From: Shinella yambaruensis
Lineage (GTDB): Bacteria > Pseudomonadota > Alphaproteobacteria > Rhizobiales > Rhizobiaceae
Length of the DNA: 64,000 bases
Assembly: GCF_022899355.1 (NCBI RefSeq)
Contig: NZ_JALJCK010000002.1
Span: 1 to 64,000, forward strand
Reading direction: 5' to 3'
A program made the translations under genes and the position numbers. Of the stretch, positions 63,312-64,000 are shown one piece after another. Within the stretch, counting starts at the first letter, position 1; each line of letters begins with the position of its first letter. The notes beneath the pieces are model-generated. The model was not told where the DNA came from. It searched no databases and saw nothing but the letters and a program-made list of their open reading frames with translations.

Positions 63312-64000
63312 CTACTGCAGGGCTTCGAGGATGCGTTCCTTTCTGGCCGGATGGCGGTCGAGATAGGACTGGCCGAGCGCCTTGTCGACATACCCGCCTG
63401 CAAGCTCCTGCAGGACTTCTATGCCGTAGTCGGCATTGGCTTCGATGATGAGGGGACCGGACGGCGTGATGGCGATGTCCCAACCCAGCGACCGGAAAGG
63501 CGCGAGCGTCTGGGCGGCCCGTTGCACCGCCTCGCGTACGTCGCGCCAGAACGGCATGGTGAATGTCGCCGGGTCGATGCCGAAGGTCGAGCGGATATCG
63601 TAATACTGGCCGCCGTATTTCGGCTCGCGCTTGGCGCCCGTCATGAGGCGGCCGGTTTCGATATCGACGGCGATCATGTAGCCGCCGATGCCGGAATTGT
63701 CGATGATGCTGCCGGGCATGCCCACCTTGAGCGCGGCGGTATTGAAATGGACGGTTCCCGCCGCGTCGACGAAGGTATCGATGCGCACCGTGTTGACGGA
63801 GGTCGGGTTGAACCGGGAAAGCTCCGGATGCTGGTCGATCGTTTCCTGGACGATGAAGTCCGTCCAGTGGAAGCCGTTGTTGGTGTTGAAGACGAGGTGG
63901 TTGAACCGGGCCTGGTCAAGCACCTCGTCCTTGTGCAGCAGGCGGCCGTCGCGGGTACGCAGCTTGAACACGGCGCTGCCCGAACCGCCCGTGAGCGGCT
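63312..64000 (-). CDS. Sugar-transfer-associated ATP-grasp protein, C-terminal part
   Basis: At least 229 residues are in the window; the reading frame continues past the right edge (PLTGGSGSAVFKL is encoded up to it). NTVRIDTFVDAAGTVHFNTA, GGYMIAVDIETGRL and GPLIIEANADYGIEVLQELA are characteristic of the ATP-grasp family associated with capsular and cell-surface sugar transfer. The acidic IIEANADYG segment would bind Mg-ATP. It fits the ugd neighbourhood. The start is not visible. Confidence 0.8.
   Translation of the reverse strand, partial: PLTGGSGSAVFKLRTRDGRLLHKDEVLDQARFNHLVFNTNNGFHWTDFIVQETIDQHPELSRFNPTSVNTVRIDTFVDAAGTVHFNTAALKVGMPGSIIDNSGIGGYMIAVDIETGRLMTGAKREPKYGGQYYDIRSTFGIDPATFTMPFWRDVREAVQRAAQTLAPFRSLGWDIAITPSGPLIIEANADYGIEVLQELAGGYVDKALGQSYLDRHPARKERILEALQ

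Noticed and set aside
1-64000. CRISPR arrays, rRNA or tRNA genes
   Set aside because: No regularly spaced repeats, rRNA segments or tRNA-like cloverleaf sequences were seen on reading either strand; a dedicated tRNA scan was not possible.

Overview
The window looks like a stretch of chromosome or large replicon from an alphaproteobacterium of the family Rhizobiaceae. The support is high-GC coding sequence, tightly packed operons joined by ATGA, GTGA or TGATG overlaps, a fused PhaAB-type Mrp antiporter, a rhizobial-type phn cluster, a B12-riboswitch uptake operon, and several families of palindromic intergenic repeats typical of rhizobia. Genus cannot be fixed by eye. No rRNA, tRNA, CRISPR array, transposase or phage gene was seen.

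Left part (1-10.8 kb). A minus-strand ribose-class sugar/polyol import operon (ATPase, permease, binding protein) runs into an SDR dehydrogenase and the start of a DhaK-type kinase. It is divergent from an oversized D-2-hydroxyacid dehydrogenase. A small membrane protein follows, then a minus-strand spermidine/putrescine-type ABC transporter whose last gene is a DmpA-type self-processing aminopeptidase.

10.8-17.4 kb. The divergent binding protein of that transporter is followed by an RpiR regulator. Next comes a cobalamin riboswitch and a five-gene overlapping operon: B12-type binding protein, permease, ATPase, pseudoazurin and a SAM methyltransferase.

17.4-31 kb. This is a complete C-P lyase phosphonate system: phnF (minus strand), then phnGHIJ, phnK, phnL and a hexapeptide transferase, then phnC, phnD, phnE and a long phnE2, a DUF1045 2H-phosphoesterase, phnM and phnN. 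Pho boxes lie before phnG and phnC, and a TGTCTA-N6-TAGACA operator candidate lies before phnG. Palindromic elements are inserted at three junctions inside the cluster.

31-46.8 kb. A DNA photolyase, a DUF454 protein and a DUF2934 protein precede a gene-poor stretch. Then come the complete phaAB-C-D-E-F-G antiporter operon with a terminator, and a FadR-type regulator, a Cys/Met-type PLP lyase and a maltose-class ABC transporter (binding protein, two permeases, ATPase).

46.8-64 kb. The genes here are an FtsK-family translocase without membrane anchor, class II fructose-bisphosphate aldolase, lldD-type lactate dehydrogenase, a CopG/ParE toxin-antitoxin pair, and a minus-strand amine or polyamine catabolic unit (AraC regulator, class III aminotransferase, glutamine-synthetase-like ligase, acetylpolyamine amidohydrolase). 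They are followed by an orphan double winged-helix protein, DUF3307, an AGE-family isomerase, a 53-residue membrane protein, and the edge of a surface-polysaccharide region (ugd, cupin, ATP-grasp).

The main theme is nutrient import with linked catabolism (polyol, polyamine, B12, phosphonate, sugar/amino compounds). Most import systems carry a local regulator or cis element.
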